Of a stretch of DNA of 15,505 nucleotides, positions 7,448-14,606 are shown piece by piece. A program made the position numbers and the translations under genes. The first letter of the stretch is position 1. Every line of letters starts with the position of its first letter. The notes below the pieces were generated by a model. The model did not search any database and was not told the DNA's origin. It saw only the letters and a list, made by a program, of their open reading frames with translations. Location of the stretch: NCBI GenBank assembly GCA_904501705.1, contig CAJGCA010000040.1, positions 1-15,505 of the forward strand, read 5' to 3'. This stretch comes from Clostridiaceae bacterium. GTDB lineage: Bacteria; Bacillota; Clostridia; Oscillospirales; Acutalibacteraceae.

Positions 7448-7476
7448 TTGCTTTTTGCGGGTGTAATTGCTAAAAT
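7448..7476 (+). promoter_or_regulatory. Extended -10 promoter of the glgCDA operon
   Basis: TTGCTT at 7448-7453 and TAAAAT at 7471-7476 have a 17-base spacer. TG at 7468-7469, one base before the -10, makes it an extended -10 promoter. Transcription would start near 7483. The AT-rich DNA from 7345 to 7440 upstream (A/T tracts such as caaaaattg, aattttttcgg) may act as an UP element. I see no gene between polA and glgC. Confidence 0.7.
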
Positions 7477-7482
7477 AAAGAT

Positions 7483-7629
7483 GTCGAAGAATTCTCCGAT
7501 AGGCATACTATCGCAAGAGTCGTTCATATATTTGGACAGGCAGCGGCGTCGGCCGCGCTTGACGAATCGCGCGTTATCGGTCGCTGTGCTGCGGCCGATG
7601 AAGATATTTAACCTAGGGGGTACCTAATT
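7483..7629 (+). promoter_or_regulatory. Long structured 5' leader of glgC with alternative helices
   Basis: The predicted leader is about 147 bases. It contains hairpin cgatag-gcata-ctatcg (7497-7513), a small cgcgc/gcgcg hairpin (7554-7558 with 7569-7573) and a 9-bp hairpin atcggtcgc-tgtgct-gcggccgat (7576-7584 with 7591-7599, one G-U). The 3' arm of the last one is also perfectly complementary over 8 bases to tcggccgc at 7549-7556. That pairing would break both downstream hairpins. Two mutually exclusive folds directly ahead of the ribosome binding site (AGGGGG, 7615-7620) suggest a translational switch. There is no U-run for an attenuator. It does not match a riboswitch class I recognise. 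Confidence 0.4.
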
Positions 7630-8853
7630 ATGTTTCGAAAACAAGAATGCGTAGCCATGCTGTTGGCCGGAGGACAGGGCAGTCGTCTGTATGCGCTGAC
7701 CCGCCGCATTGCCAAACCGGCGGTGCCGTACGGCGGAAAGTATCGTATCATCGATTTCCCGCTGTCGAACTGCGTCAATTCCGGCATTGAGACGGTGGGT
7801 GTGCTGACGCAGTATCAGCCGCTGGAGCTGAGCGATTATATCGGCTCGGGTCAGCCGTGGGATCTCGACCGCATGGACGCGGGCGTGCACGTGCTGCCGC
7901 CGTATCAGCGTAACAAGGGCGCGGACTGGTACAAAGGTACGGCGAACGCCATCTATCAGAATATGCAGTTTATTGAGCGGTACGACCCCGAATACGTGCT
8001 GGTGCTGTCGGGTGATCACATCTACAAGATGGATTACAGCGCCATGCTGGCGGCACACAAAGCAAAGAACGCCGACTGCACCATTGCGGTGCTCGACGTG
8101 CCGAAGGAGGAGGCCAGCCGCTTTGGTATCCTCAACACCAACGAGGACGGCTCCGTCTACGAATTCGAGGAGAAACCGAAAGAACCCAAGAGTACCCTCG
8201 CGTCGATGGGCATTTACATCTTCACGTGGGAGAAGTTGCGCAAATACCTCATCGCGGACGAGAAGGACCCCGCGTCCTCCAACGACTTTGGCAAGAACGT
8301 TTTGCCTGCCATGCTGGATGCGGGTGAGCGGATGTTTGCTTACCGCTTTGACGGCTATTGGAAAGACGTGGGCACGATCGACAGCCTGTGGGAGGCGAAC
8401 CTCGACCTGCTTAACCCGAAGGTGCCGCTGGATCTGTCCGACGACGCGTGGAAGATCTATTCCCGCAACCCCGGTATGCCGCCGCAGTATTTGGCGGACA
8501 CCGCGCAGGTGCAGAACAGTATGATCACCGAGGGCTGCAACATCAGCGGCAAGGTGGAATATTCCGTCATCTTCGCGGGCGTTACCGTGGAGGAAGGAGC
8601 GGAGATCATTGACTCCATTCTAATGCCCGGCTCCATTGTGCGCAAGGGCGCGAAGGTGCATTACGCCATCCTCGCGGAGAATGTTGAGGTCGGCGAGGGT
8701 GCGCAGGTCGGCGCCAAGCCCGAGGAGATGGCCGATCTCGAGAAATGGGGGATCGCGGTCGTCGCCTCCGGCGTCAAGGTCGGCAAAGGCGCCTGCGTGC
8801 CCGCAAAAGCGATGCAGGAGACGGATGTTGAGGAGGTGACCGCACATGCGTAA
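7630..8853 (+). CDS. glgC: Glucose-1-phosphate adenylyltransferase, catalytic subunit
   Basis: This 407-residue enzyme makes ADP-glucose and pyrophosphate from ATP and glucose-1-phosphate, the committed step of glycogen synthesis. The nucleotide-binding loop L-A-G-G-Q-G-S-R-L is at residues 12-20, followed by K-P-A-V-P-Y-G-G-K-Y-R (29-39). The metal/catalytic L-S-G-D-H (126-130) is intact, with F-E-E-K-P at 179-183 and D-V-G-T-I-D-S-L-W-E-A-N at 246-257. A C-terminal left-handed beta-helix (about 290-380) holds the hexapeptide repeats used for assembly and allosteric control. The start has AGGGGG nine bases upstream. It overlaps glgD by 8 bases; in Firmicutes the two proteins form a hetero-oligomer. 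Confidence 0.97.
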   Translation: MFRKQECVAMLLAGGQGSRLYALTRRIAKPAVPYGGKYRIIDFPLSNCVNSGIETVGVLTQYQPLELSDYIGSGQPWDLDRMDAGVHVLPPYQRNKGADWYKGTANAIYQNMQFIERYDPEYVLVLSGDHIYKMDYSAMLAAHKAKNADCTIAVLDVPKEEASRFGILNTNEDGSVYEFEEKPKEPKSTLASMGIYIFTWEKLRKYLIADEKDPASSNDFGKNVLPAMLDAGERMFAYRFDGYWKDVGTIDSLWEANLDLLNPKVPLDLSDDAWKIYSRNPGMPPQYLADTAQVQNSMITEGCNISGKVEYSVIFAGVTVEEGAEIIDSILMPGSIVRKGAKVHYAILAENVEVGEGAQVGAKPEEMADLEKWGIAVVASGVKVGKGACVPAKAMQETDVEEVTAHA

Positions 8854-9958
8854 TTATACGGCGTTAGGGCTCATCTTTGCTAATATGCACGATGAGGCAG
8901 TGCGGGACTGCACCGCGATCCGTTCGATGGGCTCGTTGCCCTTCGGCGGTCGCTATCGGTTGATTGATTTCGTGCTGTCGGGTATGGTGAATGCCGGCAT
9001 CACTAAGGTCGGTGTTATGACGAAAAGCAACTACCAGTCGCTGATGGATCATCTCGGCTCGGGCAAGGCGTGGGATCTCTCCCGCAAGCACGAGGGTCTC
9101 TTCTTCCTGCCGCCTCGCAGCAGCGACGATGCAAAGTATCAGGGGCGCATCGGTCCGCTCGCGGACATTATGGCATTCTTGCTCCGCTCAAAGGAAGAAT
9201 TAGTCATCCTGTCGGATTGCCATATGGTTTCCAGCATGGATTATAGCGCGCTGTTGCAGGCGCACGTGGAGAGCAGCGCGGACGTGACCGTCGCCTACCG
9301 AAACGGCGTAGTGCCCGCACTCTCGGACATTCCGCTAATCAAGATGGATGCCGCTGGTCGCGTGACGGATATGCTTATCGGCCGTGTTGGCGACGGTGAG
9401 GTATGTTATGGCATCGGCGTGTATGTGATGCGGAAGGATTGGCTCATTCACCTTATTAACGAGGCGGTTGCGCGCAACCTGCAGCATTTTGAGCGGGATA
9501 TTTTGCAGCGCCGCCTGCACGAGATCAACATCCACGGCTATGAGGTGCCGTCCTTGGTGATGCCGATCTATTCGCTCTCCAGCTACTATAACGCGAACCT
9601 TGCCTTGCTTAACAGTGAGGTGCGCGCCCAGCTGTTCCCGAACAGCCGCCCTGTGTATACAAAGGTGCGCGATTGTGCGCCTGTGCAGTATGGCTTGCAC
9701 GCACAGGTGACCAACTCCCTCGTCGCTGACGGCGCACACGTCGACGGCACGGTGAAGAACAGCATCATCTTCCGCGGCGTCAACATTGGGCGGGATACGG
9801 TGATTGAGGATTGCGTTGTGATGCAGGACGTCACCGTCGCCGACCGTTGCTCGCTGACCTGCGTGGTCGCGGATAAGAACGCGGTGTTCCGCGAGGGACG
9901 CACCCTGCAGGGCTTTGAGAGCTATCCCGTCTATATTGCCAAAAACGCGATTGTATAA
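8846..9958 (+). CDS. glgD: Glucose-1-phosphate adenylyltransferase, regulatory subunit GlgD
   Basis: A 370-residue paralogue of GlgC that lacks the catalytic signatures. The G-G-x-G-x-R-L loop is replaced (residues around 8-20 read I-F-A-N-M-H-D-E), the S-G-D-H site has become S-D-C-H, and no F-E-E-K-P motif is seen. The fold is kept: P-F-G-G-R-Y-R-L-I-D-F near 32, G-S-G-K-A-W-D-L near 71, and a C-terminal beta-helix (about 270-360) with S-I-I-F-R-G-V-N-I-G. In B. subtilis and other Firmicutes GlgD activates GlgC. A near-perfect ribosome binding site AGGAGGTGA (8831-8839) lies 6 bases before the start, and the start overlaps the glgC end, so the two are coupled. glgA starts 15 bases after its stop. 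Confidence 0.96.
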   Translation: MRNYTALGLIFANMHDEAVRDCTAIRSMGSLPFGGRYRLIDFVLSGMVNAGITKVGVMTKSNYQSLMDHLGSGKAWDLSRKHEGLFFLPPRSSDDAKYQGRIGPLADIMAFLLRSKEELVILSDCHMVSSMDYSALLQAHVESSADVTVAYRNGVVPALSDIPLIKMDAAGRVTDMLIGRVGDGEVCYGIGVYVMRKDWLIHLINEAVARNLQHFERDILQRRLHEINIHGYEVPSLVMPIYSLSSYYNANLALLNSEVRAQLFPNSRPVYTKVRDCAPVQYGLHAQVTNSLVADGAHVDGTVKNSIIFRGVNIGRDTVIEDCVVMQDVTVADRCSLTCVVADKNAVFREGRTLQGFESYPVYIAKNAIV

Positions 9959-9973
9959 GAGAGGTGTTAGAAA

Positions 9974-11398
9974 ATGAAGGTATTATACGTTGCCAGTGAG
10001 GCCGTTCCCTTTGCCGCATCGGGCGGTCTGGCGGACGTGGCGGGCTCACTGCCGAAGGCGATGCGCAAGCGGCTCGTCGGCTGTCGTGTGGTGATGCCAC
10101 TATATGAGTGTGTGCCGCAGGAGCTGCGGGATAATATGACCTTTTTGACAAGCCTGTCGGTGCCGGTTGCGTGGCGGCGGCAGTATTGCGGCGTGTTCGA
10201 GGCGAAGGTCGATGGTGTGATCTATTATCTGTTGGATAACCAGTATTATTTCAAGCGTCAGGGCATCTACGGACACTACGACGACGCGGAACGCTTTGCG
10301 TTCTTCTCCCGCGCAGTGTTGGAGATGCTGCCGCACATCGGCTTTAAACCCGATATCATCCACTCGAACGACTGGCAGAGTGCGCTGGTGCCGCTGTATT
10401 ACAGCCTCTACTACGCGACACGCGAGGGCTACGAGGGCATTAAGACGGTGTTCACCATCCACAACGTCCAGTATCAGGGCAAGTACGGGATGGAGCTCAT
10501 CGAGGACGTCATCGGGATGCCGATGGATCAGCGTCAGCTCGTCGAATACGACGGCGGCGTCAACTATATGAAGGCGGCTATCGAGACTGCCGACTGCGTG
10601 ACTACCGTCAGCCCGACGTATGCTGAGGAGCTGCTCGATCCGTGGTTCTCCTGGGGGATGGATCCCATCCTGCAGGCGCGCAGCTGGAAGCTACACGGCA
10701 TCTTAAACGGCATCGACGTTGACAGCTATAACCCCGAGACCGATCCCTCGATCGTTGCCCCGTTCACGGTGGAGAACGTCGAGGAGGGCAAGGCGGCGAA
10801 CAAGAAGGCGCTGCAGGAACGGCTTAATCTGCCGCCCCGCGCCGACGTGCCGCTCATCGGGATGGTGACGCGCCTTGCATCGCATAAGGGTCTCGACCTT
10901 GTTAAGTACATCGTGGAGGATCTGCTGTCCCGCGACGTGCAGCTGGTCATCCTTGGCTCCGGCGAGTGGGTGTATGAGAACTTCTTCCGCGAGCTGCAGG
11001 GCCGCTATCCCGAAAAATTCTGCTATTGCGCGGGCTTCGTTCCCGAGCTGGCGCGCAAAATTTACGCCTCGGCGGATATTTTCCTGATGCCGTCCAAGAG
11101 CGAGCCCTGCGGTCTTGCGCAGATGGTGGCTTGTCGCTACGGTACGTTGCCGGTGGTGCGCGAGACGGGCGGGCTTAAGGACAGTATCCGCGACTGTGGT
11201 GACGGGGAAGGCTTCGGCTTCACCTTCAAGACCTACAACGCGGGGGATATGCTGTATGCGATCGACCGCGCGCTCGGCGCGTATGCGAACAAGAAAGACC
11301 TCGCTCTGCTGCGTGAGCGGTGTATGAACGAGGACTTCAGTTGGGGTCGCTCGGCGAACGAGTACATTCGCCTATATAAAACGCTGCTCAAGGGTTAA
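9974..11398 (+). CDS. glgA: Glycogen synthase (ADP-glucose type, GT5)
   Basis: A 474-residue GT-B glycosyltransferase that adds glucose from ADP-glucose to the non-reducing end of an alpha-1,4-glucan. Numbering falls in step with the E. coli enzyme: Arg300 and Lys305 in T-R-L-A-S-H-K-G-L-D, and Glu377 in S-E-P-C-G-L-A-Q. The N-terminal glycine loop reads F-A-A-S-G-G-L-A-D-V; the usual Lys15 of the K-T/S-G-G-L motif is Ala here, a variant I believe is seen in some Firmicutes. His in I-H-S-N-D-W and the G-S-G-E segment near residue 330 are also present. The ribosome binding site is GAGAGGTG, about 8 bases upstream. It is last in the operon; a branching enzyme and phosphorylase are not in this window. 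Confidence 0.96.
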   Translation: MKVLYVASEAVPFAASGGLADVAGSLPKAMRKRLVGCRVVMPLYECVPQELRDNMTFLTSLSVPVAWRRQYCGVFEAKVDGVIYYLLDNQYYFKRQGIYGHYDDAERFAFFSRAVLEMLPHIGFKPDIIHSNDWQSALVPLYYSLYYATREGYEGIKTVFTIHNVQYQGKYGMELIEDVIGMPMDQRQLVEYDGGVNYMKAAIETADCVTTVSPTYAEELLDPWFSWGMDPILQARSWKLHGILNGIDVDSYNPETDPSIVAPFTVENVEEGKAANKKALQERLNLPPRADVPLIGMVTRLASHKGLDLVKYIVEDLLSRDVQLVILGSGEWVYENFFRELQGRYPEKFCYCAGFVPELARKIYASADIFLMPSKSEPCGLAQMVACRYGTLPVVRETGGLKDSIRDCGDGEGFGFTFKTYNAGDMLYAIDRALGAYANKKDLALLRERCMNEDFSWGRSANEYIRLYKTLLKG

Positions 11399-11497
11399 CG
11401 GGCGACTTGCACAGAGGAGTTAGGCGATCGGGTTTCGCGTTGACAATTGAAGCGGGCAACCGATGCGCAGAAATGCGGTTGCATTGAATTAAAACTA

Positions 11498-11536
11498 AGC
11501 AGCCACCCGCCTTGGCGGGTGGCTGCTTTTGCTTTT
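11498..11536. terminator. Strong hairpin terminator between convergent genes
   Basis: A perfect 14-bp stem agcagccacccgcc (11498-11511) / ggcgggtggctgct (11514-11527) has a 2-base loop, so in practice the innermost pairs open. TTT then GCTTTTT follow on the + strand; on the minus side the sequence is aaaac/aatt-rich. It ends the glg operon and may also end the convergent aldo/keto reductase transcript. A weaker 7-bp inverted repeat, gcaaccg...cggttgc (11456-11482), sits upstream without a U-run. Confidence 0.9.
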
Positions 11537-12450
11537 TACGGTAACTTGTTGCCGGCGGCGCGATAGATGGCGTACCATTCCTCACGCGTAAGGCGGATAT
11601 CCGCCGCCTTAAAGCAGTCGCGCAGGCGGGTGAGATTGGTGGTTCCGGTGACAGGCTGCATATTGGCGGGATGGCGCAACAGCCACGCGATGGCAATGGT
11701 GGTCTTGCTTACCGCGTATTTGTCGGCGATCTCCGCGAGTGCGTCGTTGACCTCGGGGAATTGCTCATGGTCGATAAAGCACCCATCGATAAAGCCAAAT
11801 TGCATCGGGGACCACGGCTGGATGGTGATGTTGTTGAGACGACAATAATCCAGTACACCGCCGTCTCGGTTGATGGAGGATTCGTTAGTCATATTGACGT
11901 TCATGCCCGACTGAATCATTGGTGTGTGCATCACCGAAAGCTGCAATTGGTTGGCGCAGATGGGCATATCCATAACCTGCTGTAACAGCGCCATTTGGTA
12001 CGGGTTTTGGTTGGAAACACCGAAATGGCGCACCTTGCCTGCTTGTTTGAGGTCGCGGAATGCCCGCGCCACCTCTTCCGGCTCCATTAGAGCATCCGGA
12101 CGGTGCAGCAGCAATACGTCGATGTAGTCGGTGCCGAGTCGCGCCAAACTGCCGTTGACCGATTTAATGATATGTTCATACGAGAAATCAAACGTCTTGG
12201 CCGAGACGTTGATACCGCACTTGGTCTGGATAATGACCTTGTCGCGGATAGAGGCGATTGCCTTGCCGAACACTCGCTCGCTTTCGCCGCCGCCGTAGAT
12301 ATCGGCGTGGTCGAAGAAGTTGGCACCGTTCTCCAGACACGCGTCTACAAAGGCGGCCGCGTCCTTTTCGCTCATACGGCTGATGCGCATACAGCCAACA
12401 GCGACAGTGGGGATTTGCAGTCCGGTTTTTCCGAGTTCAATATGGTACAT
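11536..12450 (-). CDS. Aldo/keto reductase
   Basis: A 304-residue cytosolic NADPH-type oxidoreductase of the aldo/keto reductase superfamily, closest in style to the YdhF-like (COG4989) group. The catalytic tetrad is complete: Asp47, Tyr52 (F-F-D-H-A-D-I-Y-G), Lys77 (Q-T-K-C-G) and His116 (L-L-L-H-R-P-D). The C-terminal W-L-L-R-H-P-A-N and the T-G-T-T-N cofactor segment (about 260-280) are also present. The start was placed at the ATG at 12450 (M-Y-H-I-E-L-G-K-T-G) with AAAGGG eight bases upstream; an upstream TTG at 12468 is possible but less likely. It lies 53 bases downstream of the small transporter on the same strand, so the pair may be co-transcribed. The substrate is unknown. Confidence 0.92.
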   Translation of the reverse strand: MYHIELGKTGLQIPTVAVGCMRISRMSEKDAAAFVDACLENGANFFDHADIYGGGESERVFGKAIASIRDKVIIQTKCGINVSAKTFDFSYEHIIKSVNGSLARLGTDYIDVLLLHRPDALMEPEEVARAFRDLKQAGKVRHFGVSNQNPYQMALLQQVMDMPICANQLQLSVMHTPMIQSGMNVNMTNESSINRDGGVLDYCRLNNITIQPWSPMQFGFIDGCFIDHEQFPEVNDALAEIADKYAVSKTTIAIAWLLRHPANMQPVTGTTNLTRLRDCFKAADIRLTREEWYAIYRAAGNKLP

Positions 12451-12503
12451 AAAGTTGCCCTTTCGCAATGATTTTGACTGATTTACGGTGTTTGAACAAA
12501 CAC

Positions 12504-12917
12504 TTACAGCACCATCAGCAAGGTGCCGATGCCGATCAGAACACAGCCAATCAAGGATTTTGCGGTAAATTGTTCGTGCAGGAACACGAAAGCCAAAACC
12601 AATGTGATAACGACGCTTAGTTTATCCACCGGTACGACCTTGGATGCCGAGCCGATCTGCAACGCCTTATAATAGCATAGCCAGGAAGCGCCTGTTGCCA
12701 GTCCGGACAAAATCAGAAACAGCCAGCTTCTTTTGCTGATGTCGGTGATGCCGCCTTGAGCATTGGTCAAAAACACCATCCCCCACGCCATCACGACCAC
12801 GACGACCGTGCGGATAGCGGTTGCCAGATTGGAGTTGACGCCGTCTATGCCGATCTTAGCCAGTATCGAGGTTAGGGCAGCAAATACTGCTGATAACAGT
12901 GCCAATACTAACCACAT
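12504..12917 (-). CDS. Small single-domain EamA/DMT membrane protein
   Basis: A 137-residue membrane protein equal to one EamA repeat (COG2510 type) with about five hydrophobic helices. Landmarks are S-W-L-C-Y-Y-K-A-L-Q-I-G near residue 78 and V-V-P-V-D-K-L-S-V-V near 93, followed by L-H-E and a closing G-x-G-T-L-L-M-V-L helix. Such half-size transporters work as homo- or hetero-dimers; the cargo is unknown. The start is well fixed by AAGGAGG (complement of 12926-12932). It is probably the first gene of a two-gene minus-strand unit with the aldo/keto reductase, and shares family but not close sequence with the 10-TM transporter at 1598. Confidence 0.88.
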   Translation of the reverse strand: MWLVLALLSAVFAALTSILAKIGIDGVNSNLATAIRTVVVVVMAWGMVFLTNAQGGITDISKRSWLFLILSGLATGASWLCYYKALQIGSASKVVPVDKLSVVITLVLAFVFLHEQFTAKSLIGCVLIGIGTLLMVL

Positions 12918-12956
12918 AACGGATGCCTCCTTTTTGTCCCAAAGTTTCTGTGGTTT

Positions 12957-12962
12957 ATTGTA
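12957..12962 (-). promoter_or_regulatory. Probable extended -10 for the small EamA gene
   Basis: On the minus strand TACAAT is preceded directly by TGA, giving an extended -10 (TGnTACAAT). No clear -35 is present 17 bases upstream. It lies about 40 bases before the start codon, outside the duplicated terminator block. Confidence 0.45.
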
Positions 12963-12996
12963 TCACATTATGTCGAAAAAAGGAAGAATTTCACGT

Positions 12997-13026
12997 AAAA
13001 AATCCCCTCGGATTGCTCCGAGGGGA
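12997..13026 (-). terminator. Duplicated ppdK terminator, now ending the SipW operon
   Basis: The stem tcccctcgga (13003-13012) / tccgagggga (13017-13026) has loop ttgc. On the minus strand it is followed by six T residues (the aaaaaa at 12997-13002). The hairpin is identical to the one behind ppdK at 15285-15308. It lies downstream of the second SipW-cognate gene and should terminate that transcript. Confidence 0.9.
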
Positions 13027-13080
13027 TAAAATTGCTTATAAATCTAATTGATTAGATTCTTTGATAGCAGCCTGTGCAGC
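13003..13080 (-). repeat. Direct repeat copy A: displaced ppdK 3' end
   Basis: Copy A aligns with 15285-15363 (copy B) in the same orientation: 72 identical positions of 79 aligned, with six mismatches and one single-base gap by hand. Identity includes the whole terminator hairpin, an 18-base block (ttgcttataaatctaatt) and a 23-base block covering the last ppdK codons. The matches stop sharply at 13080/15363. Together the copies bracket the AT-rich SipW module. Confidence 0.9.
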
Positions 13081-13086
13081 TATGCG
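13036..13086 (-). pseudogene. Remnant of the ppdK C-terminus
   Basis: Read on the minus strand, 13086-13051 encodes R-I-A-A-Q-A-A-I-K-E-S-N. The intact ppdK ends R-L-A-A-A-Q-A-A-I-K-E-S-K then stop. In the remnant the stop codon has changed to CAA and the frame runs on to a TAA at 13038-13036. Only the extreme 3' end is present, with no start and no upstream ppdK sequence, so it is a non-functional fragment. Confidence 0.75.
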
Positions 13087-13099
13087 CAAAAGAGGGAAA

Positions 13100-13723
13100 T
13101 TAACTTTGTGTCCAAGTGCTTACATCTATTGAATATGCCAAAGTGCCAGAGGCGTTTTCAGCGTTCATATCTCGCAACGATTTCGCTTGTGCATAACCAA
13201 AATAACTTCTTGGTGCACGCCATTTATCTGTTTTTTCCAAAACTGTCCTATATACAGGTATTGCCGTATATGTGCCGATAGCCATACTTAAATCATTACG
13301 GGAAAAGGTGTAAGCGTAATATAAAGTGTCGCTTATTTTTTCCACACAATAGTACAGTTGATTTGTTTCGTCCGATACAAATTTTAGGTTTCCGCCTGAC
13401 GTTTTTTGATTAGAAAAAACTACACCGTATCGATTCAAATATCCTTCGAGGACATTCTTGTTATCATAGTTCAAACCATAGCCCTTTTTGTTTTCGTTTA
13501 GAATAAGTTCAATCAAGGCCAAGTGGTTTTCTCCAATTTCCGATTCTGTGGGAAGAATTTCATCTGGTGCCCATACAAACTCGGAAAGTGTGATTCCCAT
13601 AATGTCTGCCACAGGTTCGGCAGGGTCTTCCGCATAATACCATGTAGCAAAAACACCACCGATAGAGGCAAGAAGAAACAAACAGCATAAAAAGGATGTA
13701 TAACGTATCATACCTCTACCCAT
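13100..13723 (-). CDS. SipW-cognate secreted protein of unknown function
   Basis: A 207-residue exported protein. A basic n-region (M-G-R-G-M-I-R) and hydrophobic core lead into I-G-G-V-F-A-T-W-Y-Y, the SipW-cognate type of signal peptide, with probable cleavage after Ala26. The mature part (about 180 residues) is moderately acidic and polar. It has aromatic and Tyr-rich strands (N-Q-L-Y-Y-C-V-E, L-Y-Y-A-Y-T-F) suggesting a beta-rich fold; I do not recognise a named domain. Start choice: AGAGGAGG seven bases before the ATG at 13723. The internal ATG at 13711 overlaps the peptidase stop as ATGA but has no good ribosome binding site. It overlaps the peptidase gene by 16 bases, so it is likely co-translated and processed by it. 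Confidence 0.8.
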   Translation of the reverse strand: MGRGMIRYTSFLCCLFLLASIGGVFATWYYAEDPAEPVADIMGITLSEFVWAPDEILPTESEIGENHLALIELILNENKKGYGLNYDNKNVLEGYLNRYGVVFSNQKTSGGNLKFVSDETNQLYYCVEKISDTLYYAYTFSRNDLSMAIGTYTAIPVYRTVLEKTDKWRAPRSYFGYAQAKSLRDMNAENASGTLAYSIDVSTWTQS

Positions 13724-14529
13724 TCCAGTTCCTCCTCTGTTGTTTCCTTATGAGGCGGTTCTACGAAGGATAAAACACGTTTATCTGTTTCCTCTTTGAT
13801 TTTCTTCTCTACAATAGGTGTTGCTATCATAGCAAAGATTACCAACAGTACACACAACCAACCCGCAGGCGACTGCAAGAATAACACAAAACTACCGACA
13901 AACGGAATGCGAGAACCCTCATAAATGCCTTGCATTTGACTGTAAAGAACAGGGAACTTATCAGGTCGCTCCACAGCATCGCCCTGCAACAAGAAATGTC
14001 GTTCGTTCGGATGCTGTTCGTTTGGCTCTTCAATACCAACAATGCGGTGGATTACATAGATATCATCCTGCTTATATACGACAACATCATATAATTCCAG
14101 TTCATCTTCAGCAGGAAGATGGCGACAAATGACAATATCAAACATTTGAAGTTGGTCATCAATGCTATTATCAAAAAGATATTTGTTTGCGGCATTCTTT
14201 TCTGCCATCGATTCGCTTTTAACCACTTTAATAGATGGAATTCCGTTGGCAGGTCGCTCTTCTGTTGCACGAATGTATACAGCAAAAGAGAATGTCGCAA
14301 CAAAAATCAAGCAGAGCAGTAGGGACGTAATTCTGCCAATCCACAATAGCACTCGGCTTTCTTTCTTCTTTTTATTCAGTTGCTTTTTGATTGCCTCATC
14401 TCTGTGTCCAAAGCGGATTAACTCCATTTCCATTTTTGTGATAGAAGTGAGCAGATATGTGAACATCGCCGTCAGTAGCGAAAACACGATGAAACACAAG
14501 AGGAAGACATATATTTCAAAACTTGTCAT
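13708..14529 (-). CDS. sipW: SipW-type signal peptidase I (S26B, Ser-His-Asp)
   Basis: A 273-residue membrane protease that removes signal peptides of secreted proteins. The catalytic set is the ER/archaeal SipW type: Ser107 in S-E-S-M, His161 in V-I-H-R-I-V-G (instead of the Lys of LepB-type enzymes) and Asp184 in L-Q-G-D-A-V. Membrane helices are seen at about 5-28, 60-86 and 221-240. The first helix and the basic linker after it (about 41-58, K-K-Q-L-N-K-K-K-K) are extra compared with B. subtilis SipW (about 190 residues). The tail after the last helix is charged and ends acidic. Its ribosome binding site is weak. It sits between two genes whose products carry SipW-cognate signal peptides, so they are its likely substrates. 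Confidence 0.93.
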   Translation of the reverse strand: MTSFEIYVFLLCFIVFSLLTAMFTYLLTSITKMEMELIRFGHRDEAIKKQLNKKKKESRVLLWIGRITSLLLCLIFVATFSFAVYIRATEERPANGIPSIKVVKSESMAEKNAANKYLFDNSIDDQLQMFDIVICRHLPAEDELELYDVVVYKQDDIYVIHRIVGIEEPNEQHPNERHFLLQGDAVERPDKFPVLYSQMQGIYEGSRIPFVGSFVLFLQSPAGWLCVLLVIFAMIATPIVEKKIKEETDKRVLSFVEPPHKETTEEELEWVEV

Positions 14530-14557
14530 TTGTATCTACACCATCTACATAATGTAT

Positions 14558-14593
14558 GTGCCGCCGCCTCACAGACCGTGAAAGCAGCGGCAC
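14558..14593 (-). promoter_or_regulatory. Intercistronic hairpin between substrate and peptidase genes
   Basis: On the minus strand gtgccgctgc / gcggcggcac form a 10-bp stem (14593-14584 with 14567-14558, one G-U). The stem is GC-rich in an otherwise AT-rich operon. It is not followed by a U-run. It lies 14 bases after the stop of the first secreted-protein gene, so it could protect that mRNA's 3' end or cause partial termination, making substrate in excess over peptidase. Confidence 0.5.
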
Positions 14594-14606
14594 AATTATT
14601 TTAATT

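Noticed and set aside
7247..7473. Short frames in the polA-glgC intergenic region
   Set aside because: They run across the polA terminator and the glg promoter, are AT-driven, and resemble no protein family.
11399..11497. Possible small RNA or second terminator after glgA
   Set aside because: Only a 7-bp inverted repeat (11456-11482) without a U-run is present; no promoter is evident apart from a weak ttgaca-like string at 11440-11445.
12448..12468. Longer N-terminus of the aldo/keto reductase from a TTG
   Set aside because: The ATG at 12450 gives the usual family N-terminus and has a ribosome binding site at the right distance.
13048..13281. 77-codon plus-strand frame at the right of copy A
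   Set aside because: It is antisense to the SipW-cognate gene, crosses the ppdK remnant and has no start signal.
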